Below are positions 6,490 to 13,919 of a stretch of 15,792 nt of DNA, one piece after another. Both the position numbers and the translations under genes were made by a program. The DNA comes from Actinomycetes bacterium (lineage in GTDB: Bacteria > Actinomycetota > Actinomycetes > Actinomycetales > Microbacteriaceae): the NCBI GenBank assembly GCA_023457615.1, contig JAEWKY010000343.1, positions 1-15,792 on the forward strand. The letters are read 5' to 3'. Under the pieces are notes generated by a model that saw only the letters and a list, made by a program, of their open reading frames with translations, made no database searches and was not told where the DNA came from. Every line of letters starts with the position of its first letter. The stretch's first letter is position 1.

Positions 6490-7878
6490 TTGCAGCCGAG
6501 TGAGATCCGCGCCGACGTGCGCGCCCGGGCGGCACGTCGCATCCTGGCGGTGCTCGATGACGACCCGACCGGGTCGCAGTCGGTCCGCGGCGTGCAGGTC
6601 GTCACCGTCTTCGACGAGACCGAGTACGCCGCCGCGCTGGACACCGCCAGCCCCGCGCTCTTCGTGCTGACGAACACGCGCGGGCTCGACGAGCCCGACG
6701 CCGTCGCCCTCAACGCGCGCATCGCCGGGCAGCTGTTCGCGGTCGCGGCTGCGCGCGACGCCGAGCTCGACCTCGTGAGCCGCAGCGATTCCACGCTCCG
6801 GGGGCACGTGCTCGCCGAGCTCCGCGCGCTCGACGACGCTCGACGCGCCGCGGTCGGCACGGGCTTCGACGTGCTGCTCCTCGCGCCGGCGTTCTTCGAG
6901 GCGGGGCGCACGACCGTCGACGACATCCACCTCGTGCGCGTCGACGGGGTCGACGTGCCCGCCGGCGACACCGAGTACGCGCGCGACAAGACCTTCGGCT
7001 TCCGCTCCTCCGACCTCAAGGGCTTCCTCGCCGAGAAGTCGGGCGGCGAGATCGATCCCGGCGACGTGCGGTCGATCTCGCTCGACGACATCCGCTCCGG
7101 CGGGCCCGACCGCGTCGCCGAGCTGCTCGGCGGCCTGCGCGGAGGCGTCTACGTCGTGGTCAACGCCGAACGCGACTCCGACTACGACGTCGTCGCCCTC
7201 GGCGTCGCGCGAGCGCGGGAGGCGGGCGTGTCGATCCTGACGCGGTGCGGCCCCTCGTTCGTGCGCGCCCTCGCCGGCATCGAGCCCGGCGAGCCGCTCG
7301 AGCCCGCGGACATCTGGCCCGAGGGACGACGCCCCGGTCACGGGCTGATCGCCGTCGGCTCGCACGTGAGCGGGACGAGCCGTCAGGTCGCGCGGCTGCG
7401 CGAACGCGGGACCGCGCACGAGTTCGAGCTGCAGGTGAGCCAGGTGCTCGGCGACGACGCCGAGCGGGATGCCCACGTGGCCCAGCTGGGGGCGGCCGTC
7501 GGCGCCGCACTCGCCTCCGCGAACGTGCTGATCTACACGAGCCGCGAGGTCGTGGCGGGGGGTGACTCGAGGTCGAGCCTCGACATCGCCCGACGGGTCT
7601 CCGCGGCGCTCACCGAGGTCGCCGGACTCGCCCTCGCCGCGCGGCCCGCGTGGGTGGTCGCGAAGGGCGGGATCACGTCGCACGAGGTCGCCGTCGCGGG
7701 CTTCGGGGTGCGGCGGGCCGAGGTCGCGGGACAGCTCGGGCGCGGGATCATCTCCCTGTTCCGACCGCTGGCCGCGCGACCGGAGGCCGTCGGGATGCCG
7801 TACGTCGTCTTCGCGGGCAACGTCGGCACCGCGGACTCGCTCGCCGACGTGGTCGCGCTGCTCGACGCGACGCCCTGA
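6490..7878 (+). CDS. Four-carbon acid sugar kinase family protein (DUF1537; OtnK/DtnK-like)
   Basis: This 462-residue cytoplasmic kinase carries the family's N-terminal sugar-binding motif DDDPTGSQ (23-30), SRSDSTLRGH (98-106), the middle VGSHVSGTSRQ, and the C-terminal nucleotide-binding motifs KGGITSHEV (392-400) and FAGNVG (441-446). Known members phosphorylate 3-oxo-tetronates (OtnK), D-threonate (DtnK) or related acids with ATP. No ATG or GTG fits. I chose TTG 6490 because AAGGAG lies six bases before it and the conserved domain starts 20 residues later; the frame is open upstream but overlaps gntR. It is co-located with denD, so a role in aldonate breakdown is likely. The exact substrate, and hence the symbol, is undecided. 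The gene converges on the SDR with four bases between stops. Confidence 0.9.
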   Translation: MQPSEIRADVRARAARRILAVLDDDPTGSQSVRGVQVVTVFDETEYAAALDTASPALFVLTNTRGLDEPDAVALNARIAGQLFAVAAARDAELDLVSRSDSTLRGHVLAELRALDDARRAAVGTGFDVLLLAPAFFEAGRTTVDDIHLVRVDGVDVPAGDTEYARDKTFGFRSSDLKGFLAEKSGGEIDPGDVRSISLDDIRSGGPDRVAELLGGLRGGVYVVVNAERDSDYDVVALGVARAREAGVSILTRCGPSFVRALAGIEPGEPLEPADIWPEGRRPGHGLIAVGSHVSGTSRQVARLRERGTAHEFELQVSQVLGDDAERDAHVAQLGAAVGAALASANVLIYTSREVVAGGDSRSSLDIARRVSAALTEVAGLALAARPAWVVAKGGITSHEVAVAGFGVRRAEVAGQLGRGIISLFRPLAARPEAVGMPYVVFAGNVGTADSLADVVALLDATP

Positions 7879-7882
7879 CCCG

Positions 7883-8629
7883 TCAGGCCGTGTACCCGCC
7901 CTCGACGGGCAGCACGATGCCGGTGACGTGGCTCGCCCGATCGCTGAGCAGCCACGCCGCCGCCTCCGCGACCTCCGCGGGGCGGGCGACCTTGCCGAGC
8001 GGCATCGCCGCGACCCGGCGGGCGACCGCGGCGGGGTCGGTGCTGTCCAGCAGCATCGGCGTCTCGGTCGGGCCGGGGGCGAGGGCGTTGACGCGGATGC
8101 CGACGGGCCCGTTGTCGTGCGCCGCCGCGCGGACGAGCCCGACGACGGCGTGCTTGGCCGCGGTGTAGGCGCCCAGCTCGGCGCTCCCGCGATACCCCGC
8201 GACGCTCGACGTGGTGACGATCGCGCCGGAGCCCTGCGCGCGCAGGACGCGCAGCTCCTCGCGCAGGCACAGCCACGCGGCCTTCACGTTGACCGCCATG
8301 ACCTCGTCGAAGTCCGCCTCCGAGGTCGCGTCGAGGCGACCCCGGTGGGTCAGGCCGACGTTGTTGAACGCGCCGTCGAGACGGCCGAACCTGTCGACCG
8401 CCGTGTCGACGAACCGCGCCACGTCACGCGCGTCCGTCGCGTCGCCCGGTGCCGCCGCCGCGCGATGCCCGTCGGCCGCCAGCTCGTCGACGAGCTCGTC
8501 GAGCATCGCCGCGGACCGCGCCGCGACCACCACGGCGGCCCCCTCCTCGGCGAACAGCCGGGCGGCCGCGCGGCCGATCCCCGTGCTCGCGCCGACGATC
8601 AGGATGGTCTTGCTCTCGAGCAGCCGCAT
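7883..8629 (-). CDS. SDR family oxidoreductase
   Basis: This 248-residue classical short-chain dehydrogenase has the cofactor motif GASTGIG (13-19), NNVG (89-92, usually NNAG), catalytic Ser 141/142, Tyr 155 and Lys 159 (YTAAK), and PGPTET (185-190). The AARS at the end of strand 2 hints at NADP(H) preference, since a basic residue there is typical. The ATG at 8629 is preceded by GAGGA. The substrate is not identifiable from sequence; many such proteins act on secondary alcohols of sugars or acids, and it could supply a second oxidation in the island. It lies 60 bases downstream of csrA on the same strand, but a TTCGAA-type element precedes it. Physically it ends the flagellar transcript, while its regulation may follow the catabolic genes. 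Confidence 0.88.
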   Translation of the reverse strand: MRLLESKTILIVGASTGIGRAAARLFAEEGAAVVVAARSAAMLDELVDELAADGHRAAAAPGDATDARDVARFVDTAVDRFGRLDGAFNNVGLTHRGRLDATSEADFDEVMAVNVKAAWLCLREELRVLRAQGSGAIVTTSSVAGYRGSAELGAYTAAKHAVVGLVRAAAHDNGPVGIRVNALAPGPTETPMLLDSTDPAAVARRVAAMPLGKVARPAEVAEAAAWLLSDRASHVTGIVLPVEGGYTA

Positions 8630-8646
8630 GCCGCCATCCTCGCATT

Positions 8647-8671
8647 TTCGACAACCTGGCCGGTATTCGAA
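8647..8671. promoter_or_regulatory. Degenerate TTCGAA operator, site 5 (SDR gene)
   Basis: TTCGAC (8647-8652) and TTCGAA (8666-8671) are separated by 13 bases, the kinase-site spacing with one mismatch. It lies in the 60-base gap between csrA and the SDR, ending 18 bases before the SDR start codon. I could not identify a convincing -35/-10 pair here. Confidence 0.45.
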
Positions 8672-8689
8672 CCAAGAGTCGACGCGAGT

Positions 8690-8953
8690 TCAGGAGGCGG
8701 CGGGCTCGCCGTCGGGACGGCCGCGGCCGCCGAGCAGCTGCGCGAGCGCGGCCTCGGTGCCCTCGTCGACGGAACCGGCGGCCTCGGCATTGGCGGCGGC
8801 GAGCGCCTCGACGACCTCGTGACGCTGGATCCGGATGCCCCGCGGGGCGTCGACCCCGACACGCACGCCGTCGCGCCGGACGTCGATGATCGTCACGACG
8901 ATGTCGTCGCCGATGAGGACCTTCTCGCCCTTCTTGCGCGTGACGACCAGCAT
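8690..8953 (-). CDS. csrA: Carbon storage regulator CsrA
   Basis: This 87-residue RNA-binding protein represses or stabilises target mRNAs by binding GGA motifs near ribosome binding sites. In Gram-positive flagellates it controls flagellin synthesis and is antagonised by FliW, which is not in the window. The core is canonical: MLVVTRKKGEKVLIGDDI, VGVDAP (32-37) and the RNA-contacting Arg 44 in GIRIQRHEV. It is longer than the usual 60-75 residues, with an Ala/Glu/Gly-rich tail of about 40 residues after Arg 44 that may extend the C-terminal helix. The ATG at 8953 has only a weak AAGTGA upstream and starts nine bases after the preceding stop, suggesting translational coupling. It is the last flagellar gene here. 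The identity is certain; the tail's role is unknown. Confidence 0.95.
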   Translation of the reverse strand: MLVVTRKKGEKVLIGDDIVVTIIDVRRDGVRVGVDAPRGIRIQRHEVVEALAAANAEAAGSVDEGTEAALAQLLGGRGRPDGEPAAS

Positions 8954-8962
8954 GGCGTCACT

Positions 8963-9757
8963 TTAGCCGACGGCCCCCGGTTCGCCCCGCGGCAGGCCGA
9001 GGAGGCCGACCGTTCCCGCCGAGGCGGTGTGCGGGCCCGCGAGCGGCAGGTAGGCGTCGACCGGCCGGTGCCGGGCGAGCGCCGCGACCCAGGCCTTCGT
9101 GTCGTCGTGCTTGCGGGCCGGGTCGATCACGACCCACAGCCGGTCGGGGGCGATCTGCCGCACGCGGGTGTCGGCGGCGACGTGGGCGGGGTCGCCCGCG
9201 CCGAGCCCCCAGGCGAGGAAGAGGGGCAGGCCGGCCTCGCGGGCGTCCTCCTTCTGCAGCACGGCGGCGCGGCGGTCGTCGATGCGTCCGGCGGCGCGCG
9301 ACTCGAGCCCGCCGCCGATGCGCAGGATGCCGGTGGCCCCCGCGAGATGCGCGGCGACGGGCAGCGCCTCGCCGAGCAGCCCGGCGATCATGACGAGCTC
9401 GCCGGGGATGCGACGCAGCACCGCGATCCGCGGCACCGAGCCGCTGCGCCCGAGCGGTCGGCGCGTGGCGAGCATCGACTCGAGGTCGCCGAGCACGCGG
9501 CCGAAGCCCGCGCCCTCCGTCGAGAGCGTCTCCGGCCCGACCTCGTCCTCGAGCGACGCGGCCGTGAACGAGGGCGCCGACGGATCGGGCAGCTCGACCA
9601 CGAGGTCGAGGTAGCGCCGGGCGAAGAAGCCCGCGATCCCGCCGACCCGCACCTCGTCGATGCGCACGAGACGCGCCGACGGTCCGTGCACCTCGCGCAC
9701 GTGCGCGCGGGGATCGCCCACCCGGGCGGGGTCACACCGCAATCGGATCCAGGACAC
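8963..9757 (-). CDS. FlhF-like protein lacking a P-loop (putative GTPase-dead FlhF derivative)
   Basis: This 264-residue protein lies between flhA and csrA, where flhF sits in many flagellar operons. Its start resembles the FlhF N-terminal domain: HVREVHGPSARLVRIDEVRV, then GGIAGFFARRYLDLVVELP, like the family's 'REELGPDA...GFFAR...VEV'. Further on, LVMIAGLLGEALPVAAHLAG (121-140) sits where 'VGPTGVGKTTTIAKLA' would be but lacks the Gly-Lys-Thr. LWVVIDPARKHDDTKAW (207-223) resembles the late 'VD...RK..D...W' region. I infer an SRP-GTPase relative that cannot bind or hydrolyse GTP normally. The GTG at 9757 overlaps flhA by 26 bases and puts the GPSA motif at the position expected for FlhF; GTG 9721 is an alternative. 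If the resemblance is wrong, it is an unnamed flagellar-operon protein. Confidence 0.6.
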   Translation of the reverse strand: MSWIRLRCDPARVGDPRAHVREVHGPSARLVRIDEVRVGGIAGFFARRYLDLVVELPDPSAPSFTAASLEDEVGPETLSTEGAGFGRVLGDLESMLATRRPLGRSGSVPRIAVLRRIPGELVMIAGLLGEALPVAAHLAGATGILRIGGGLESRAAGRIDDRRAAVLQKEDAREAGLPLFLAWGLGAGDPAHVAADTRVRQIAPDRLWVVIDPARKHDDTKAWVAALARHRPVDAYLPLAGPHTASAGTVGLLGLPRGEPGAVG

Positions 9758-11780
9758 GCACCACCCCCACGGTCTCGATCGCGGTCTGAGCGGCGGCGGC
9801 CTCCTGATAGGAGAGCACGGGCAGTCCGTCGCGCGCGGTGGACACGAGCCGCCGCACCGCGGGACGCAGCGCGGGGGCGCAGACCAGCACGACCTGCGTG
9901 CCCGACTGCCGCGACTGCTCGACGATGCCGCCGAGCGACGCGATCACCGCCTCGAGCCGCGCGGGATCGAGCACGATCTGCGCGCCGAGCTCCGACGGGC
10001 GCAGCGCCTCGAGCATCGCCTGCTCGAGCAGCGGCTCGATCATGACGACGTGCAGCCTGCCGCCCTCGAGGTGCGGCTGCGCGATGACCGGTCCGAGGGC
10101 GGCGCGCGCGGCCTCGATGAGCCCGTCGGGGTCGGTCGACACCTTGGCGCGCAGCGCGAGCGCCTCGTAGATGCGGCCGAGGTCGTTGATCGGCACCCGC
10201 TCGGCGAGCAGGCCCTGCAGCACGCGCTGCACCTCGGCGAGCGACAGGAGGCTCGGCACGAGCTCCTCGACGGCGGCGGGGTTGACCTGCTTGACGCCGT
10301 CGGTGAGCACCCGCACGTCCTCGCGCGACAGGAGCCGCGGGGCGTGCGACGAGATGATCGCGGAGAGGTGGGTGATGATGACGGACACCCTGTCGATGAC
10401 CGTCGCTCCAGCCATCTCGGCGCCGTGCCGCATCTCGACCGGCACCCACTTGCCGGCCATGCCGAAGACCGGGTCGACCGTCTCGGTGCCGGGGAGCGCG
10501 TCGAGGGCGTCGCCGAGCGCGAGCACGCGGCCGACGGGCGCCGTGCCACGCCCGGCCTCGACGCCCGCGACGCGGATGACGTAGGTCGACAGCGGCAGCT
10601 CGACGTTGTCGCGCGTGCGCACGGGCGGCACGACGATGCCGAGCTCGAGCGCGAGCCGGCGGCGGAGCGCGCGCACCCGGCCCAGCAGGTCGTCGGAGCC
10701 GGAGGCGATCGGCACGAGGTCGGGCGAGAGCTGGATCTCGAGCGCGTGCACGCGCATCTGCTCGATGAGGTCCTCGGGCGCGTCCTTCGGCGTCTCGTCG
10801 GCGGCGGTCGCCTGCGCCTCGGCGGCCTCGAGCTCGCGCCGCCGCTTCCGGGCGGCGAGGCGGCGTCCCAGCACGATGAGGGTCAGCCCGACGATCGCGA
10901 ACGGCACGATCGGCATCCCGGGGATGAGCCCGAGCACGATCGCCGCGGCGCCCGCGATCGTGACGGCGACGTGCGACTGCGTGAGCTGCGCCGACGTCGT
11001 CGTGCCCATGTCGGCCTCGGCGTTCGACCGCGTGACGATGACGCCCGTCGCGACGGCGAGCAGCAGCGCCGGGATCTGCGTGACGAGCCCGTCGCCGATC
11101 GTCATGATCGCGTAGGTGCCGAGGGCGTCCTCGACCGCCATCCCGCGCTGCAGCATCCCGATCGCGATGCCGCCGACGATGTTGACGACGATGATGATGA
11201 TGCCCGCGATGGCGTCGCCCTTGACGAACTTCGAGGCGCCGTCCATCGCGCCGTAGAAGTCGGCCTCGGCGGAGATCTCCGCCCGGCGCGTGCGCGCCTC
11301 GGCCTCCGTGATCGCGCCCGCGTTGAGGTCGGCGTCGATCGCCATCTGCTTGCCGGGCATCGCGTCGAGCGTGAAGCGCGCGCCGACCTCGGCGACGCGC
11401 TCGGCGCCCTTCGTGACGACGACGAACTGGATGACGACGAGGATGAGGAAGATGACCGCGCCGATGATGAGCGAGTCGCCGACCGCGACGTGACCGAGCG
11501 CCTCGATGACCTGGCCGGCGAAGCCGTCACCGAGCACGAGCCGGGTCGAGGCGACGTTGAGCCCGAGCCGGAAGAGGGTCGCGACGAGCAGCAGCGACGG
11601 GAAGATCGAGAAGTCGAGCGGCTTCTTCACGAACATGCTGGTCAGCAGGATCACGAGCGCGAGCATGATGTTGACGATGATGAGCACGTCGAGCAGCGCG
11701 GCCGGGATCGGCACGACGAGCAGCACGACGATGCCGACGATGCCGACCGGCACGGCCAGGGTGGGCCAGTTCCTGCGCAT
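9732..11780 (-). CDS. flhA: Flagellar biosynthesis protein FlhA
   Basis: This 682-residue protein forms the large ring of the flagellar type III export gate, with membrane helices in the N-terminal half and a cytoplasmic domain that receives chaperone-substrate complexes. The family signature RFTLDAMPGKQMAID (135-149) is intact. So are FSIFPSLLLVATLFRLGLNV (57-76), IGDGLVTQIPALL and the predicted helices from residue 8 to about 310. The linker (about 311-340) is rich in Arg, Glu and Ala. The cytoplasmic domain contains the usual DPVFGMAGKWVP and VIDRVSVIITHLSAIISSHA stretches. The ATG at 11780 follows GGAGAA. The gene begins 18 bases after flhB and overlaps the FlhF-like gene by 26. Length and motifs are normal, with no sign of damage. 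Confidence 0.97.
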   Translation of the reverse strand: MRRNWPTLAVPVGIVGIVVLLVVPIPAALLDVLIIVNIMLALVILLTSMFVKKPLDFSIFPSLLLVATLFRLGLNVASTRLVLGDGFAGQVIEALGHVAVGDSLIIGAVIFLILVVIQFVVVTKGAERVAEVGARFTLDAMPGKQMAIDADLNAGAITEAEARTRRAEISAEADFYGAMDGASKFVKGDAIAGIIIIVVNIVGGIAIGMLQRGMAVEDALGTYAIMTIGDGLVTQIPALLLAVATGVIVTRSNAEADMGTTTSAQLTQSHVAVTIAGAAAIVLGLIPGMPIVPFAIVGLTLIVLGRRLAARKRRRELEAAEAQATAADETPKDAPEDLIEQMRVHALEIQLSPDLVPIASGSDDLLGRVRALRRRLALELGIVVPPVRTRDNVELPLSTYVIRVAGVEAGRGTAPVGRVLALGDALDALPGTETVDPVFGMAGKWVPVEMRHGAEMAGATVIDRVSVIITHLSAIISSHAPRLLSREDVRVLTDGVKQVNPAAVEELVPSLLSLAEVQRVLQGLLAERVPINDLGRIYEALALRAKVSTDPDGLIEAARAALGPVIAQPHLEGGRLHVVMIEPLLEQAMLEALRPSELGAQIVLDPARLEAVIASLGGIVEQSRQSGTQVVLVCAPALRPAVRRLVSTARDGLPVLSYQEAAAAQTAIETVGVVRVLDPIAV

Positions 11781-11798
11781 GGTGTTCTCCGGGGGTTC

Positions 11799-12893
11799 TC
11801 AGGCGGCTGCGCTGAACGAGCGCAGGGGGCGGTGGATGCCGCGGGCGGAGCCGCGACGGGTCAGCGAGGCGACGAACGCGAGCAGTCGCGCGATCGCGGT
11901 GTAGAGCTCGACGGGGATCTCCTGCCCGACGTCGCACGCCGCGTAGACGGCGCGCGCGAGCGGGAGGTCCTCGATCATCGGCACGCCGTGCTGGGTCGCC
12001 TTCTCGCGGATGCGGCTGGCGACGTGGTCGGCGCCCTTCGCGACGACGCGCGGCGCGGAGCGGCCGGGCTCGTACCTGACGGCGACGGCGAGGTGGGTGG
12101 GGTTGAGCAGCACGACGTCCGCCGTGCCGACGGCGGCGATCATCCGGTTGCGACTCATCGCGATCTGCCGGCTGCGGCGCTGCGCCTTCACGTGCGGGTC
12201 GCCGTCGGTGTTCTTGTGCTCGTCGCGCGCCTCCTTCTTCGTGACGAAGGTGTGCTTGCGGTTGCGGCGGCGCACGACGAGCACGTCGACGAGGGCGAGC
12301 GCGAGGCCCGCGACGACCGCCGCCTGCAGCAGCAGCGTGATGCCGTCGCCCGCGACGTCGAGCACGGCGGCGAGCGAGAGGCGGCCGGCGCTCATCAGCA
12401 CGGGCACGAGCGACTGCACGACGAGGAACAGCACGAGCCCGATGACGGCGGTCTTGAGCAGCCCCTTGCCGCCCTCCCAGAGCGCCTGCAGCCCGAACAT
12501 GCGCTTGAGCCCGGCGACGAGGTCGAAGTTCCGCAGCGAGGCCTGCGGCGAGCGCAGATGGATGCCGCCCTGCGCCGCGACGGACGCGATCGCCGCGACC
12601 ACGACGATGCCGAGCATCGGGGCGAGCGCCGGGACGACGGCATCCATCGCGTCCCTGGCGATCGCGACGGCGAGCTCCGGCTCGGGGTGGGCGATGACGT
12701 CGCGGAGCCTCAGCAGCACGGCGCCCGCGGCGGGGGCCGTCGCCTGGCCGACGGTCGCGAAGGTCGCGGCCGCGGCGGCGACGCCGACCCAGGCGCCCAG
12801 GTCGCGCGACGTGCCGATCGAGCCCTTGGTACGGGCCTCCTTGATCTTGCGCGGGGAGGCCTTCTCGGTGCGCTCTCCGGTGGTGTCGCTCAC
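11799..12893 (-). CDS. flhB: Flagellar biosynthesis protein FlhB
   Basis: This 364-residue export-gate protein sets the switch from rod/hook to filament substrates. The N-terminus ERTEKASPRKIKEARTKGSI is the family's cytoplasmic start, followed by about four membrane helices. A basic linker, VTKKEARDEHKNTDGDPHVK, leads to the cytoplasmic domain with the self-cleaving NPTH motif (264-267), so autoproteolysis should work. IEDLPLARAVYAACDVGQEIP then matches the conserved end. The tail after about residue 345 (RRGSARGIHRPLRSF) is basic and not conserved to my knowledge. The start is GTG 12893, with GTGAGG just upstream inside the end of fliR and two bases between the genes, which implies coupled translation. 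Confidence 0.97.
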   Translation of the reverse strand: MSDTTGERTEKASPRKIKEARTKGSIGTSRDLGAWVGVAAAAATFATVGQATAPAAGAVLLRLRDVIAHPEPELAVAIARDAMDAVVPALAPMLGIVVVAAIASVAAQGGIHLRSPQASLRNFDLVAGLKRMFGLQALWEGGKGLLKTAVIGLVLFLVVQSLVPVLMSAGRLSLAAVLDVAGDGITLLLQAAVVAGLALALVDVLVVRRRNRKHTFVTKKEARDEHKNTDGDPHVKAQRRSRQIAMSRNRMIAAVGTADVVLLNPTHLAVAVRYEPGRSAPRVVAKGADHVASRIREKATQHGVPMIEDLPLARAVYAACDVGQEIPVELYTAIARLLAFVASLTRRGSARGIHRPLRSFSAAA

Positions 12894-12895
12894 GG

Positions 12896-13636
12896 CTACC
12901 TCACCCCCAGCAGCGTCTGGACGGCGTCGTCGGTGACGGCCGCGACGACCCCCGGCAGCGCGGAGACGACGACGCCGGCGAACACGATCGTCAGCAGGAT
13001 CTTCAGCGGGAAGCCGAGCGCGAACGCGTTGAGCGCGGGCGCGACGCGCGTGAGCAGGCCGAGGCCGGCATCCGCGAGGAAGAGCACGACGAGCAGCGGC
13101 GCGGCGATCTGCAGCGCCGCGAGGAACATCTGCCCGAGCCCGCCGAGCAGCAGCTCCCCCGTGGCCGGCATGTCGAGCCCCGCGCCGACGGGGATCGCGC
13201 CGAACGAGCGGAAGAGTCCGCCGAGCACGAGCTGGTAGCCGTCGGTGGCGAACAGCAGCGCGAGGGCGACGAGGTGGAAGAGCTTGGAGAACTGCGCGCC
13301 GTTCACCTGCGACATCGGGTCGAAGCCCTGCGCGAGCGAGAAGCCGCCGAAGAGGTCGATCATCGCGCCCGCCGACTGCACGGCCGAGAACGCGAGCATC
13401 ACGAGGAAGCCCAGCGCCAGCCCGACGACGAGCTCGCCCGAGAGCGCGAGCAGGAACGCGCCGATCTCGAGCGACACGTAGTCGCCCGTCACCCGCGGGG
13501 CGACCGCGACGCCGAGCCCGACGCCGAGCATCGCCTTGATGCGCATCGGGATGGCGTTGTGGCTGAACGGGGGCGCGATGACGACGAACGCCGTCACCCG
13601 CACGCCCGCGAGCGCCACCGCCTCGATCCAGCCCAT
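12896..13636 (-). CDS. fliR: Flagellar biosynthetic protein FliR
   Basis: This 246-residue membrane protein is part of the FliPQR export channel. It has several hydrophobic segments, and FliR-typical stretches FVVIAPPFSHNAIPMRIKAM near the N-terminus, GAMIDLFGGFSLAQGFDPMS in the middle, and LFLADAGLGLLTRVAPALNAFALGFPLK near the end. The ATG at 13636 lies seven bases after fliQ. It precedes flhB with a two-base gap, the usual order. Length is normal. Nothing unusual is seen. Confidence 0.95.
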   Translation of the reverse strand: MGWIEAVALAGVRVTAFVVIAPPFSHNAIPMRIKAMLGVGLGVAVAPRVTGDYVSLEIGAFLLALSGELVVGLALGFLVMLAFSAVQSAGAMIDLFGGFSLAQGFDPMSQVNGAQFSKLFHLVALALLFATDGYQLVLGGLFRSFGAIPVGAGLDMPATGELLLGGLGQMFLAALQIAAPLLVVLFLADAGLGLLTRVAPALNAFALGFPLKILLTIVFAGVVVSALPGVVAAVTDDAVQTLLGVR

Positions 13637-13643
13637 GCGCGCC

Positions 13644-13919
13644 TCACGCCCCGCCGACGAGCGACGGGATCCGCGCGAACAGGTCGGTGGTGAAGGTCAC
13701 CATCTCGGCGATCATCCACTGCCCGCAGACGAGGAGGGCGACGGCGACGGCGACGGCCTTCGGCACGAACGACAGCGTCACCTCCTGGATCTGGGTGATC
13801 GACTGCACGAGCGAGATCGCGAAGCCGACGACGAGCGCCGTGACGAGCACGGGCGCGCCGAGCTTCGCCGCCACGAGGAGGGCGTCCTGGGCGAGATCGA
13901 GGACGGAGGCGGCATCCAT
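13644..13919 (-). CDS. fliQ: Flagellar biosynthetic protein FliQ
   Basis: This 91-residue protein with two membrane helices is the small subunit packed around FliP and FliR in the export channel. Family features are visible: a first helix around APVLVTALVVGFAISLVQSI, the conserved cytoplasmic turn TQIQEVTLSFVPK, and a second helix AVAVAVALLVCGQWMI. The ATG at 13919 shares its A with the fliP stop (TGATG), a one-base overlap that suggests translational coupling. The frame is open further upstream, but that part overlaps fliP and is a shadow. Length matches the family's usual 89-90 residues. Confidence 0.96.
   Translation of the reverse strand: MDAASVLDLAQDALLVAAKLGAPVLVTALVVGFAISLVQSITQIQEVTLSFVPKAVAVAVALLVCGQWMIAEMVTFTTDLFARIPSLVGGA

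Noticed and set aside
8963..9757. Calling this gene a functional FlhF GTPase.
   Set aside because: No P-loop Gly-Lys-Ser/Thr is present anywhere in the protein, so only an FlhF-like, probably inactive, call is justified.
9660..13238. A plus-strand open frame of about 1190 codons opposite flhA, flhB and fliR.
   Set aside because: It is antisense to three firmly identified genes, its translation is Arg/Asp/Glu/His-rich with no fold or motif, and such frames arise automatically opposite high-GC genes with G/C third positions.
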